64,000 nt of DNA, taken from assembly GCF_017573505.1 (NCBI RefSeq), contig NZ_JAGEOJ010000016.1, positions 248,001 to 312,000 on the forward strand, read 5' to 3'. The translations under genes were made by a program, and so were the position numbers. The DNA is from Actinomadura barringtoniae (GTDB taxonomy: Bacteria; Actinomycetota; Actinomycetes; Streptosporangiales; Streptosporangiaceae). This document shows positions 49,545-58,229 of the stretch, piece after piece. The notes beneath the pieces are model-generated. The model was not told the origin of the DNA and made no database searches. It saw only the letters and a program-made list of their open reading frames with translations. Position 1 is the first letter of the stretch, and each line of letters starts with the position of its first letter.

Positions 49545-49955
49545 TCAGTGGGCGAAGTGCCCCCGGTAGTACTCGAAGACCAGCCCGATCGAGCTCATGA
49601 TGACGGCGGCGGCGCCGAGCAGCACCATCCACCAGCCGAAGATGACGCCGAGCGCGACCGTGGCCGCCGACAGGCCGAGGAACAGCGGCCACCAGCTGTG
49701 CGGGCTGAAGAAGCCCAGCTCGCCGGCCGCGTCCGCGATGTCGCCCTCGGGGTCGTCCTCGTACAGCGGACCGTCGTTGGCCTTCTCCAGCCGGCGGACC
49801 GTGAAGTGGATGTAGAACCCGATCAGGCCGGCCAGGCCGATCGACAGGGCCAGCGCGGTCGTGCCGGTCCAGTCACCCGACCAGAGCCAGTAGACGATGT
49901 CGGTGGCGAGGAAGAAGACCGCGCACCCGTAGAACATGAAGGCCTGTACGCGCAT
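49545..49955 (-). CDS. ctaF: Cytochrome c oxidase subunit IV (actinobacterial type)
   Basis: 136 residues, four transmembrane helices in two pairs (about 8-25, 31-52, 85-104, 107-127) separated by an acidic loop (GPLYEDDPEGDIADAAGELG). This is the actinobacterial small subunit of the aa3 oxidase. Starts 4 bp after the ctaD stop, so it is in the ctaC-ctaD-ctaF operon. Confidence 0.93.
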   Translation of the reverse strand: MRVQAFMFYGCAVFFLATDIVYWLWSGDWTGTTALALSIGLAGLIGFYIHFTVRRLEKANDGPLYEDDPEGDIADAAGELGFFSPHSWWPLFLGLSAATVALGVIFGWWMVLLGAAAVIMSSIGLVFEYYRGHFAH

Positions 49956-49958
49956 CGG

Positions 49959-51629
49959 CTACTCCCCCTTCGCGCCCGAGCCGGTGAGCTCGCCCTTGGC
50001 ACCCACGTGCGGGTGGTGCAGGTCGAACGCGGGCCGCTCGGAACGGATCTTCGGGATCGAGTTGAAGTTGTGCCGGGGCGGCGGGCAGGTGGTCGCCCAC
50101 TCCAGCGACGAACCGTAGCCCCAGGGGTCGTCGACCTCGACGCGCTTGCCCTTCTTCGCCGTGATGTACACGTTGTAGAAGAACGGCAGCATCGAGGCGC
50201 CGAGGATGAACGAGAAGATCGACGAGAACTGGTTCAGCCCCTGGAACGTGCTGGCGTAGTCGGCGTACCGGCGCGGCATGCCCTCGGCCCCCAGCCAGTG
50301 CTGGACCAGGAACGTGCCGTGGAAGCCGATGAACAGCATCCAGAAGTGCACCTTGCCGAGCCGGTCGTTCAGCATCTTGCCGGTCCACTTCGGCCACCAG
50401 AAGTAGAAGCCCGCGAACATCGCGAAGACGACCGTTCCGAAGACGACGTAGTGGAAGTGGGCCACCACGAAGTAGGAGTCCGACAGCTGGAAGTCCATCG
50501 GCGGCGAGGCCAGGATGACGCCGGTCAGACCGCCGAACAGGAAGGTCACCAGGAAGCCCAGGGACCACAGCATCGGCGATTCGAACGTCAGTTGTCCTCG
50601 CCAGATGGTCCCGACCCAGTTGAAGAACTTCACCCCCGTGGGCACCGCGATCAGGAACGTCATGAACGAGAAGAACGGCAGCAGCACCTGGCCGGTCACG
50701 AACATGTGGTGCGCCCACACGGTGACCGACAGGCCCGCGATGGTGATCGTCGCGAACACCAGGCCGATGTAGCCGAACACGGGCTTGCGGCTGAACACCG
50801 GGAGGATCTCGGTCACGATGCCGAAGAAGGGCAACGCGATGATGTAGACCTCCGGATGCCCGAAGAACCAGAAGAGGTGTTGCCAGAGCAACGCGCCGCC
50901 GTGCGAGGCGTCGAAGACGTGCGCGCCGAGCTTGCGGTCGGCCTCCAGGGCCAGCAGCGCGGCGGCCAGGACCGGGAACGCCAGCAGCACCAGGATCGAG
51001 GTGAGCAGGATGTTCCAGGTGAAGATCGGCATCCGGAACATCGTCATGCCCGGGGCGCGCATGCACAGGATCGTGGTGATGAAGTTGACGGCGCCCATGA
51101 TGGTGCCGAAGCCCGACATCGCCAGGCCCATGACCCACATGTCACCGCCGACGCCCGGCGAGCGGACCGCGTCCGACAGCGGCGAGTAGGCGAACCAGCC
51201 GAAGCTGGCCGCGCCGCCCGGGGTGAGGAAGCCCGCGATGACGATGATGCTGCCGAACAGGAACAGCCAGTAGGCCAGCATGTTCATGCGCGGGAACGCC
51301 ACGTCGGGCGCGCCGATCTGGAGCGGCATGATGACGTTGGCGAAGCCGGCGAACAGCGGCGTCGCGAACATCAGCAGCATGATCGTGCCGTGCATGGTGA
51401 ACAGCTGGTTGAACTGCTCGTTGCTGAACATCTGCAGGCCCGGCTTGTAGAGCTCGGCCCGCATCAGCAGCGCCATGACGCCGCCGATCAGGAACATCAC
51501 GAACGACGTGATCAGGTAGAGGTACCCGATCACCTTGTGGTCCGTGGACGACAGCCAGTTGGCGATCAGACGTCCCTTGGACGTGCGCGCCACCTGAGGG
51601 GCGCTCGGCGGCTTGCTGATCGTTGTCAC
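49959..51629 (-). CDS. ctaD: Cytochrome c oxidase subunit I
   Basis: 556 residues, 12 transmembrane helices. Heme a, heme a3 and CuB ligands are visible in MHGTIMLLMF, FFGHPEVYIIALP (His-Tyr cross-link motif) and WAHHMFVTG, with VAHFHYV for the hemes near 370. It reduces oxygen to water and pumps protons. GTG start overlaps the ctaC stop; GGGGGG upstream. Confidence 0.96.
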   Translation of the reverse strand: MTTISKPPSAPQVARTSKGRLIANWLSSTDHKVIGYLYLITSFVMFLIGGVMALLMRAELYKPGLQMFSNEQFNQLFTMHGTIMLLMFATPLFAGFANVIMPLQIGAPDVAFPRMNMLAYWLFLFGSIIVIAGFLTPGGAASFGWFAYSPLSDAVRSPGVGGDMWVMGLAMSGFGTIMGAVNFITTILCMRAPGMTMFRMPIFTWNILLTSILVLLAFPVLAAALLALEADRKLGAHVFDASHGGALLWQHLFWFFGHPEVYIIALPFFGIVTEILPVFSRKPVFGYIGLVFATITIAGLSVTVWAHHMFVTGQVLLPFFSFMTFLIAVPTGVKFFNWVGTIWRGQLTFESPMLWSLGFLVTFLFGGLTGVILASPPMDFQLSDSYFVVAHFHYVVFGTVVFAMFAGFYFWWPKWTGKMLNDRLGKVHFWMLFIGFHGTFLVQHWLGAEGMPRRYADYASTFQGLNQFSSIFSFILGASMLPFFYNVYITAKKGKRVEVDDPWGYGSSLEWATTCPPPRHNFNSIPKIRSERPAFDLHHPHVGAKGELTGSGAKGE

Positions 51630-52456
51630 TGTGCACCCCCCGCTGCCTTGGCCTTGGAATCGGCGATGAACTTGGCGTACTGCTCGGGCGTCACGACCTG
51701 CATCTGGAAGAGCATCCGGCTGTGGTCGACGCCGCAGAGCTCGGCGCACCGGCCCTCATAGGTGCCGAGCTTGCGCGCCGTGAACTCGAACTCGTTGTCG
51801 TAGCCCGGCATGATGTCCTTCTTGTACAGGAGCGCCGGGACCCAGAACGAGTGGATGACGTCGTTGGACTTCAGGCGGATCCGCACCGTCTTGCCGGCCG
51901 GGATCGTCAGCACCGGCTTGGCGCCCGTCGGGGCGTTCGGCGCGACCGGGGTCCCGACCACCGAGGCGACGGTCTTCTCGGCGCCCGTGGCGTCCTTCTC
52001 CTTGTAGTCGAACTGCCAGCTCCACTGGAAGCCGGTCACCTCGACCGTGACCGCCGGGTTCTTCGTCGTCTTCTCGACGTAGGTCTCGTCCCGGGCGGTG
52101 AAGTAGAAGAGCACCGCGATGATGACGAACGGGACCGCCGTGTAGAGGATCTCGATCGGCATGTTGTAGCGCACCTGCGGCGGCAGGTCGTCGGAGCGCT
52201 TGCGGTGGAAGAGCACCGCCCAGATGATCAGGCCCCAGACGACGGCACCGACGGCGAACGCGGCGATCCAGGAGCCCTGCCAGAGCTTCAGCATGCGCTC
52301 GGCCTGGTCACTGATCGGCTCGGGCATGCCGAGGCGGGACGCCTCGCCGCTGCAGGCGGTGGCGGTCATCGCCAGCAGCCCCAGCGCACCGGCGCTTCTC
52401 ATGGCGCGGCGGGTGCGCACAGGCGTACGCCGCTCTCCAGAGCGGGTCGGACTCAC
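51626..52456 (-). CDS. ctaC: Cytochrome c oxidase subunit II
   Basis: 276 residues. A lipoprotein-type signal (Cys in TATACSG, about 35), two transmembrane helices (about 60-83 and 105-120), and a cupredoxin domain with the CuA site CAELCGVDHSRM (about 240-251) and upstream His (VIHSFWVP). It accepts electrons from QcrC. GTG start preceded by GGGGAAGG. First gene of the ctaC-D-F operon; divergent from the cysteine desulfurase gene. Confidence 0.95.
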   Translation of the reverse strand: MSPTRSGERRTPVRTRRAMRSAGALGLLAMTATACSGEASRLGMPEPISDQAERMLKLWQGSWIAAFAVGAVVWGLIIWAVLFHRKRSDDLPPQVRYNMPIEILYTAVPFVIIAVLFYFTARDETYVEKTTKNPAVTVEVTGFQWSWQFDYKEKDATGAEKTVASVVGTPVAPNAPTGAKPVLTIPAGKTVRIRLKSNDVIHSFWVPALLYKKDIMPGYDNEFEFTARKLGTYEGRCAELCGVDHSRMLFQMQVVTPEQYAKFIADSKAKAAGGAQ

Positions 52457-52614
52457 GGAATGCCTTCCCCACGGATGTGAAGCCCGGGAACTTCCGGGCG
52501 GTGAGATCAGTTGTTACACGTGCGATGGACACATTAGCGCGAGGGTCCGCGAGACCCCCGCTTGGGTGCCCGGTTAGTGTTTCTGGCGTGGCTAACGCGG
52601 GGGGACATCGCTGA
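52457..52614. promoter_or_regulatory. Divergent promoter region ctaC / cysteine desulfurase
   Basis: 158 bp holding two inverted repeats: GCCCGG-N6-CCGGGC within 52489-52506, and GTTAG...CTAAC flanking the segment 52574-52595. The first lies in the ctaC leader, the second just upstream of the desulfurase start. No regulator was identified. Confidence 0.4.
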
Positions 52615-53754
52615 ATGACCGCTTACTTCGACGCCGCCTCGACCGAGCCGCTGCATCCCGCGGCCCGGTCGGCGCTGCTGTCGGCCCTGGAGCACGGCTG
52701 GGCCGATCCGGCCCGGCTGTACGGCGCGGCGCGCGGCACCCGCATGCTCCTTGACCAGGCAAGGGCCAAGGTCGCCGGGGTTCTGGGCGTCCGGCCGGAC
52801 GAGCTGTCGTTCACCTCTTCGGGCACGCAGGCGGCGCATCTGGCGATTCTCGGCGGGCTGCACGCCCGTCGGCGTGTCGGGCGCCATCTGGTGGTGAGCG
52901 CGGTCGAGCACTCCAGCGTGTTGCACGCGGCCGGGATGCACGAACGCGACGGCGGCAAGGTCACCACGGTGCCGGTGGACCGTTCCGGGCAGGTCGACGC
53001 GGCGGCGTTCGCGGCGGCGCTGCGGCCCGACACCGCCCTGGCGTGCCTGCAGTCGGCCAACCACGAGGTGGGCACGGTGCAGCCGGTCGCCGAGGTGGCC
53101 GAGATCTGCCGGGCGGCACGGGTCCCGCTGTTCGTGGACGCCGCGCAGACGGCCGGCCGAATGGACATTCAGCCTGGATGGTCACTTTTGGCGGCCAGTG
53201 CCCACAAATGGGGCGGGCCCGCCGGGGTGGGCGTGCTGGTGATCCGCAAGGGCGTCCGCTGGCGTTCGCCGCTGCCCGAGGACGAGCGGGAGGGCCGCCG
53301 CGTCCCCGGCTTCGAGAACGTCCCCGGGGCGGCCGCCGCCGCGGCGGCGCTGGAGGCCTACCGGGGCGAGATGGCGGCCGACGGCCCGCGGCTGTCGGCG
53401 CTGGTCGACCGGATCCGTGCCCAGGTCCCGCGCACCATCACCGACGTGGAGGTGGTCGGTCACCCGGTGCAGCGGCTGCCACACCTGGTCACCTTCTCCT
53501 GCCTGTACGTCGAGGGTGAGGCCCTTCTCACCGAACTGGACCGGCTGGGTTTCGCGGTTTCCTCAGGAAGTTCATGTACGGCGGATACGCTGCGTCCCAG
53601 TCACGTACTCGAGGCGATGGGGGTGATTACCCATGGCAACGTGCGGGTATCGCTGCCGCGTGGAGCAAATTCGACCGATGTCGACCGCTTCCTCGCCGTG
53701 CTTCCCGATGCCGTCACCCGGCTGCGCCGCAGCGCCGGAGTGACCACGCCATGA
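52615..53754 (+). CDS. Cysteine desulfurase (class V aminotransferase, NifS/IscS-like)
   Basis: 379 residues. PLP-dependent removal of sulfur from cysteine. The PLP Lys lies in ASAHKWGGP (about 200) and the catalytic Cys loop in SSGSSCTADT (about 322-331). FTSSGTQAAHLAI and VEHSSVL are family motifs. It is followed by a TusA-like gene 43 bp downstream, a natural sulfur acceptor, so the pair may feed sulfur into Fe-S clusters, thio-modified RNA or cofactors. Confidence 0.92.
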   Translation: MTAYFDAASTEPLHPAARSALLSALEHGWADPARLYGAARGTRMLLDQARAKVAGVLGVRPDELSFTSSGTQAAHLAILGGLHARRRVGRHLVVSAVEHSSVLHAAGMHERDGGKVTTVPVDRSGQVDAAAFAAALRPDTALACLQSANHEVGTVQPVAEVAEICRAARVPLFVDAAQTAGRMDIQPGWSLLAASAHKWGGPAGVGVLVIRKGVRWRSPLPEDEREGRRVPGFENVPGAAAAAAALEAYRGEMAADGPRLSALVDRIRAQVPRTITDVEVVGHPVQRLPHLVTFSCLYVEGEALLTELDRLGFAVSSGSSCTADTLRPSHVLEAMGVITHGNVRVSLPRGANSTDVDRFLAVLPDAVTRLRRSAGVTTP

Positions 53755-53797
53755 TCCCCCGCAGCGACACGACACGGACAGGGAGGCGGGTGCGCCC

Positions 53798-54127
53798 ATG
53801 AGGTTCCGAGGCCGCGCCAAGGCCGGCACACGGGACGGCGCCGGCGGCGCCGCGAGCGGCGCCGTGCCCGAGCCCGCAGCCAGTCCCGCGGGGCCGCCCC
53901 CGGTCCTGGTCATCGACGCGCTGGGCCGCAAGTGCCCGATCCCGATCATCATGCTGGCCGAGCGGCTCCGCGAGGTCCCGGTCGGCGAGGTCATCGCCGT
54001 GCTGGCCGACGACGTGGCCGCCCGCACCGACGTGCCCGCCTGGTGCCGGATGAAGTCGCAGGACTTCGTCCGCGAGGAGACCCTCCCCCACGGCGGCTGG
54101 GGCTTCCACATCAGACGCTGTTATTAA
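53798..54127 (+). CDS. TusA-family sulfur carrier protein
   Basis: 109 residues. A Gly/Ala-rich N-terminal extension (about 1-33) precedes the TusA fold (about 35-109) with the sulfur-accepting Cys in RKCPIPI (about 45). Persulfide carriers receive sulfur from cysteine desulfurases, the product of the preceding gene. The gene ends just before the second copy of the structured repeat. Confidence 0.9.
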   Translation: MRFRGRAKAGTRDGAGGAASGAVPEPAASPAGPPPVLVIDALGRKCPIPIIMLAERLREVPVGEVIAVLADDVAARTDVPAWCRMKSQDFVREETLPHGGWGFHIRRCY

Positions 54128-54130
54128 AAG

Positions 54131-54183
54131 CTTTCACGGCCTTCGGCCCCGAGCCTGGCGGCTCGGGGCCGAAACCGTAAAAG
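54131..54183 (+). terminator. Long hairpin after the TusA gene
   Basis: TTCGGCCCCGAGCC (54142-54155) and GGCTCGGGGCCGAA (54160-54173) form a 14-bp perfect stem with loop TGGC. The pairing continues outward, with mismatches, as CTTT-CACGG/CCGT-AAAAG. The apex GCCTGGCGGC is the same as at 41152-41161, while the stem sequence is different. Confidence 0.8.
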
Positions 54184-54268
54184 CGGCGAGCGCGACACGG
54201 CTTCGCCGTCTTCGCGGGGAGCCTCGCCTACGGCGTCGGTTCCCCGCTCAGGTAGCGCGCTCGCGTGC
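54153..54268 (+). repeat. Dispersed structured repeat, copy B
   Basis: 116 bp aligned with 41152-41266. Outer stem GCGAGCGCG/CGCGCTCGC (54186-54194 with 54256-54264) is identical to copy A. The first inner stem is ACGGC-TTC-GCCGT (54197-54209), where two base pairs differ from copy A and both stay paired. The second inner stem is GCGGGGA/TCCCCGC (54214-54220 with 54241-54247). Shared linear blocks include GCGAGCGCGACA and AGCGCGCTCGCGTGC. Confidence 0.75.
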
Positions 54269-54292
54269 GGGCTGAGCCCGCTGCGTGCTCGG

Positions 54293-55285
54293 TCAGGAGG
54301 CGCAGGCCAGATGCGGCTGGACCTCGGCGGCCGCGTCGGCGCCGTAGGTGGCCGACAGGCGGCTCAGGAAGCCGGTGTTGGTGAGGGTGTACTCCTGCGG
54401 GCCCGCCACCTCCAGAACGTGGGCGGCGATCGTGTTGCCGACCTGGGCGGCGCGCTCCAGCGGCAGCCCCCAGGCGATGGCGGACAGGAAGCCGGAGCGG
54501 AACGCGTCGCCGCCGCCGGTCGGGTCCACGACCTTGTCGACCTTGACGCCGGGGACGTGCAGCCCCTCCTCGCCCTTGCGGTCGATCACGACGCCCTTGG
54601 CGCCCAGGGTGGTGATCCGCACCTGAACCCGGTCCAGGATCTCGGCGTCGGTCCAGCCGGACTTCTCCTCGGCCAGCGCCTTCTCGTACTCGTTGGTGAA
54701 CAGGTACGCGGCGCCGTCGATCAGCCGCCGGACGTCGTCGCCGTCCTCGGAGCCCATGCGCGCGAGCTGCTGCGAGGGGTCGGCCGCGAACGGGATCTTG
54801 CGGTAGCGGCACTCGTCGGTGTGCCGCAGCATCGCCTCGGGGTCGTTCGGGCTGATCAGGACCAGGTCCAGGCCGCCGACCCGATCGGCGACCGGCTGCA
54901 GCTCGATGCGGCGCGCCTCGCTCATCGCCCCCGCGTAGAAGGTGGCGATCTGGTTCTGGTCCTCGTCGGTGGTGCACAGGAACCGCGCGGTGTGGCGCAG
55001 CTCGGACACGTGCACCGACGCGGTGTCCACGCCGTGGCGCTCCAGCCAGGACCGGTAGTCGGCGAAGTCGGCGCCGACCGCGCCGACCAGGATGGACGCC
55101 TTGCCCAGGCTGCCCATGCCGAAGCAGATGTTGCCGGCGACGCCGCCGGGCCTGATATCCAGCTCGTCCACCAGGAACGACAGCGAGACCCGGTCGAGCT
55201 GGTCGGGAATCAGCTGGTCGGTGAAGCGGCCGGGGAAGGTCATCAGGTTGTCGGTCGCGATGGAGCCGGTTACGGCGATGCGCAC
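54293..55285 (-). CDS. adoK: PfkB-family kinase, adenosine kinase-like
   Basis: 330 residues, ribokinase fold. IAVTGSIATDNLMTFPGRF at the N-terminus, GGVAGNICFGMGSLG (about 47-61), and the catalytic DPTGGGDAFRSGF (about 253-265). The sequence parallels M. tuberculosis AdoK (Rv2202c), including HTARFLCTTDEDQNQIATFY and FAADPSQQLAR, so adenosine phosphorylation to AMP is the likely reaction. Start GTG 55285 has GAGGAG upstream. The position near ctaC and an IscA-type gene also matches M. tuberculosis. Confidence 0.85.
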   Translation of the reverse strand: MRIAVTGSIATDNLMTFPGRFTDQLIPDQLDRVSLSFLVDELDIRPGGVAGNICFGMGSLGKASILVGAVGADFADYRSWLERHGVDTASVHVSELRHTARFLCTTDEDQNQIATFYAGAMSEARRIELQPVADRVGGLDLVLISPNDPEAMLRHTDECRYRKIPFAADPSQQLARMGSEDGDDVRRLIDGAAYLFTNEYEKALAEEKSGWTDAEILDRVQVRITTLGAKGVVIDRKGEEGLHVPGVKVDKVVDPTGGGDAFRSGFLSAIAWGLPLERAAQVGNTIAAHVLEVAGPQEYTLTNTGFLSRLSATYGADAAAEVQPHLACAS

Positions 55286-55485
55286 GGGAGTCGCTCTCCT
55301 CGTCGGTGGCGTCCGGCTGTGTGCCGGCTGTTCGTCACCCCAAGCAGGTGAGGGGGCAAGCCTACTTGCCATCGCTGGAGCGGCGAACGAGGGCCGCACA
55401 AGTCGAACGGCCCGGAGAGAATCTTCCGGGCCGTCCGAATCGCCGATCGGGCGGCGGGGATGGGAGCTCCCCGCCGCCGCGAACC

Positions 55486-55575
55486 GTGCCGCTTGGTTGC
55501 GTGCCGCTTGGTTGCGTGCCGCTTGGTTGCGTGCCGTTTGGTTGCGTGCCGCTTGGTTGCGTGCCGCTTAGTTGA
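55486..55575. repeat. Six tandem 15-bp repeats ending on the stop codon of the IscA/ErpA gene
   Basis: Units GTGCCGCTTGGTTGC at 55486, 55501, 55516, 55531 (one change), 55546 and a diverged copy at 55561-55575 (GTGCCGCTTAGTTGA). The last copy contains the TAA stop of the gene read on the minus strand. The array is entirely 3' of that gene. Confidence 0.92.
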
Positions 55576-55945
55576 ACGAGTCGCCGCAGGCGCAGGAGCC
55601 CGACGCGTTCGGGTTGTCGATCGTGAAGCCCTGCTTCTCGATCGTGTCCACGAAGTCGATCGTGGCGCCGGTCAGGTACGGGGCGCTCATCCGGTCCACG
55701 CGGACGCTGAGCCCGTCGAAGTCCTGGACCTGGTCCCCGTCCATCTCGCGCTCGTCGAAGAAGAGCTGGTAGATCAGGCCCGAACAGCCGCCCGGCTGCA
55801 CGGCGACACGCAGCGCAAGGTCATCGCGGCCCTCCTGCTCGAGCAGGCCCTTGGCCTTCTCGGCGGCGGCATCGGTGATGACGATGCCCTGCTGCGTGGT
55901 CTCCTGCGTGGTCTCCTGCGTGCTCGTCTCGCCTGAAACCGTCAT
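55568..55945 (-). CDS. A-type iron-sulfur cluster insertion protein (IscA/ErpA)
   Basis: 125 residues. A Thr/Gln-rich N-terminus (about 1-19) precedes the A-type domain with all three conserved Cys: GGCSGL (about 54) and SCACGDSF (about 118-124). It carries or inserts Fe-S clusters into targets. The homologue Rv2204c lies in the same region of M. tuberculosis. A tandem repeat array starts at its stop codon. Divergent from nadA, whose product is an Fe-S enzyme. Confidence 0.93.
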   Translation of the reverse strand: MTVSGETSTQETTQETTQQGIVITDAAAEKAKGLLEQEGRDDLALRVAVQPGGCSGLIYQLFFDEREMDGDQVQDFDGLSVRVDRMSAPYLTGATIDFVDTIEKQGFTIDNPNASGSCACGDSFN

Positions 55946-56148
55946 GTGTTCAGCTCCTGGGTCTCGCTGCGCCGCTGGCGCGGCGGTTTCGTCGCATGTC
56001 CGTGCCGTTCAGTGAGACGTCACGCGCCTCGTTCTCAGGACAACGTACCTCGCACGGTCCTCATTCCGCTTATTCCCAGTCTTTCACTGAGCCCGGGCTC
56101 TGAACCCCTCAAGAGTGCGGTCTGCGTCACAGCGAGGGGTCGCCGGGG

Positions 56149-56178
56149 TGAACATCCCGATATGTGTGCGAGTATTAG
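56149..56178 (+). promoter_or_regulatory. Putative nadA promoter
   Basis: TGAACA (56149-56154) and TATTAG (56173-56178) are spaced 18 bp apart, a reasonable vegetative promoter 46 bp upstream of the nadA start. A weak inverted repeat TCGTC/GACGA (56179-56193) follows the -10 box and could be an operator. The rest of the 278-bp spacer (55946-56223) shows nothing else. Confidence 0.5.
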
Positions 56179-56223
56179 TCGTCAAAGCGACGATAAGTCC
56201 CCGTCGCACGAGGGGAGACTCCC

Positions 56224-57390
56224 GTGACCACGCCCGTGACCACCCCGTTGCGTGATCTTCCGCTGCTGTTCCTGGGCTCCGGGGCCGACCCGGCCAGCGA
56301 GCGCGGCGTCGACTGTCCCGGCGATCTTCCGCCGGCCTCGGACCCCGAACTCGTGGAACGGGCCAAGGCCGCCAAGGCCGCGCTCGGCGACCAGGTGTTC
56401 GTGCTCGGCCACCACTACCAGCGCGACGAGGTGATCCAGTTCGCCGACGTGACCGGCGACTCGTTCAAGCTGGCCCAGCAGGCCGCCGCCCGCCCGGACG
56501 CCCCCTACATCGTGTTCTGCGGCGTCCACTTCATGGCCGAGTCGGCCGACATCCTGACCGCCGGCCACCAGCGGGTCGTGCTTCCGGACCTGGCGGCGGG
56601 CTGCTCGATGGCCGACATGGCGACCTTCGACCAGGTCGAGGAGTGCTGGGAGGTCCTGGAGGACGCCGGGATCGCCGACGATGTGGTGCCCGTCACGTAC
56701 ATGAACTCCTCGGCCGACATCAAGGCGTTCGTCGGCCGCCACGACGGGGTGGTCTGCACCTCGTCCAACGCCAAGCGGGCCCTGGACTGGGCCTACTCCA
56801 AGGGCTCCAAGGTGCTGTTCCTGCCCGACCAGCACCTCGGGCGCAACACGGCCGTGCTGGAGATGGGCCTCTCGCTGGACGACTGCGTCACCTACAGCCC
56901 GCACCGCCCCGACGGCGGCCTCACCCACCAGCGGCTGCGCGACGCCAAGATGCTGCTCTGGAAGGGGCACTGCTCGGTGCACGGCCGCTTCAGCAAGGCG
57001 TCGGTGGACGACGTGCGGGCCCGCGTGCCCGGGGTGAACGTGCTGGTCCACCCCGAGTGCAAGCACGAGGTGGTGCTGGCGGCCGACCAGATCGGCTCGA
57101 CCGAGTACATCATCAAGGCGCTGGAGTCGGCGCCGACCGGCTCGTCGTGGGCGGTCGGCACCGAGCTCAACCTCGTCAAGCGGCTGGCGAACGCGCACCC
57201 GGACAAGAACGTGATGTTCCTGGACAAGACCGTGTGCTTCTGCTCGACCATGAACCGCATCGACCTGCCGCACCTGGTCTGGTCCCTGGAGGCCCTGGCC
57301 CGCGGCGAGGTCGTGAACCAGATCCAGGTCGAGGAGGAGACGGCCCACTACGCCCGTAAGGCCCTCGACCAGATGCTGGCCCTGCCGTAA
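56224..57390 (+). CDS. nadA: Quinolinate synthase
   Basis: 388 residues. Fe-S enzyme that condenses iminoaspartate with dihydroxyacetone phosphate to quinolinate in NAD synthesis. Motifs include LGHHYQRDEV, the Cys-containing FCGVHFMAE, MADMA, WKGHCSVHGRF, HPECKHEV and CFCSTMNRIDLP, where three Cys should bind the 4Fe-4S cluster. The slightly long N-terminus is typical of actinobacterial NadA. GTG start after GGGGAG. nadB and nadC are not in the window. Confidence 0.95.
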   Translation: MTTPVTTPLRDLPLLFLGSGADPASERGVDCPGDLPPASDPELVERAKAAKAALGDQVFVLGHHYQRDEVIQFADVTGDSFKLAQQAAARPDAPYIVFCGVHFMAESADILTAGHQRVVLPDLAAGCSMADMATFDQVEECWEVLEDAGIADDVVPVTYMNSSADIKAFVGRHDGVVCTSSNAKRALDWAYSKGSKVLFLPDQHLGRNTAVLEMGLSLDDCVTYSPHRPDGGLTHQRLRDAKMLLWKGHCSVHGRFSKASVDDVRARVPGVNVLVHPECKHEVVLAADQIGSTEYIIKALESAPTGSSWAVGTELNLVKRLANAHPDKNVMFLDKTVCFCSTMNRIDLPHLVWSLEALARGEVVNQIQVEEETAHYARKALDQMLALP

Positions 57391-57394
57391 CCCT

Positions 57395-58111
57395 CTAGAG
57401 CAGTGCGTAGGTGACGCTGACCGAGACCCGGGCGACGCCCTCGCCCGGGCTCAGGTTGCCGTTCGCCTCGGCGATCGCGGCCTTCGGGATGAAGTGCATC
57501 GGGATCGGGTCGACCGTCGAGGCGCTCATGGTGATCACCCGGCCCAGCCTCCGGCCGATCATCTTGGCCCGCTGGACGGCCTTGGCCTTGGCGTCGGCGA
57601 ACGCCAGCTTCTCGGCGGCGGCGAGCTCGGCGGACGAGTCGTCCTTGTCGAAGGTCACGCTGTCGAGCTCGACGTCGTCCCCGGCCGCCATGATCGCGTT
57701 CAGGGTGACGTGGGCGTTCGGCAGGTCCCGGACCGTCGCGAAGATCCGTTCGGTGCCCAGGTAGCCGGAGATCGCGCGCGGCTTGCCCGGCTGCTCGTCG
57801 GTGTACTCGGGCTGGACCGACAGCTCGTCGGTGCGGATGTCCTTGGCCGCCACGCCCGAGTCGGTGATCACCTTTACCAGCCGGGTCGCGGCCTTGGCGA
57901 CCGCCTGGTAGGCGTCGCCGGCCTTGGCCTGGCGCACCTCGACGCCGGAACGGACGTACATGATGTCGGGCTTCACCGGCACCCGGCCCTCGCCGGAGAC
58001 CTCCAGCCGGTCCTCGGCGCCCGGCGTCGCGCGCGCCTGCGCGGACGCGGGCAGGGGCGCCGCGGTGAGCAGCAGGGCGGCCGCGGCCGCCGCCGTGAGT
58101 CGTCTGATCAT
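57395..58111 (-). CDS. SIMPL domain (DUF541) secreted protein
   Basis: 238 residues. Signal peptide (about 1-24) and one SIMPL/DUF541 domain (about 33-236; VSGEGRVPVKPDIMYVRSGVE, ISGYLGTERIFATVRDL, KAKAVQRAKMIGRRLGRVITMS). These periplasmic or extracellular proteins form oligomers and are linked loosely to stress tolerance; the function is not established. Convergent with nadA, stop codons 4 bp apart. Confidence 0.9.
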   Translation of the reverse strand: MIRRLTAAAAAALLLTAAPLPASAQARATPGAEDRLEVSGEGRVPVKPDIMYVRSGVEVRQAKAGDAYQAVAKAATRLVKVITDSGVAAKDIRTDELSVQPEYTDEQPGKPRAISGYLGTERIFATVRDLPNAHVTLNAIMAAGDDVELDSVTFDKDDSSAELAAAEKLAFADAKAKAVQRAKMIGRRLGRVITMSASTVDPIPMHFIPKAAIAEANGNLSPGEGVARVSVSVTYALL

Positions 58112-58229
58112 GGCGTCATTCGATCACCGGACACCGCCCTGACCTGCGGGTTGCGGGCCAAGGCGCGGTCAGGAGCAGGCGAACGAATGCAAGATCACAT
58201 GCCGCCGCGAGAACGCATGCGGCGCGAGA

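Noticed and set aside
49464..51761. 765-codon plus-strand open frame across ctaF, ctaD and part of ctaC
   Set aside because: Arg/Glu/His/Gln-rich shadow of three recognised oxidase genes on the other strand.
55486..55575. CRISPR-like appearance of the 15-bp repeats
   Set aside because: Units are directly adjacent without spacers, and no cas genes are present.
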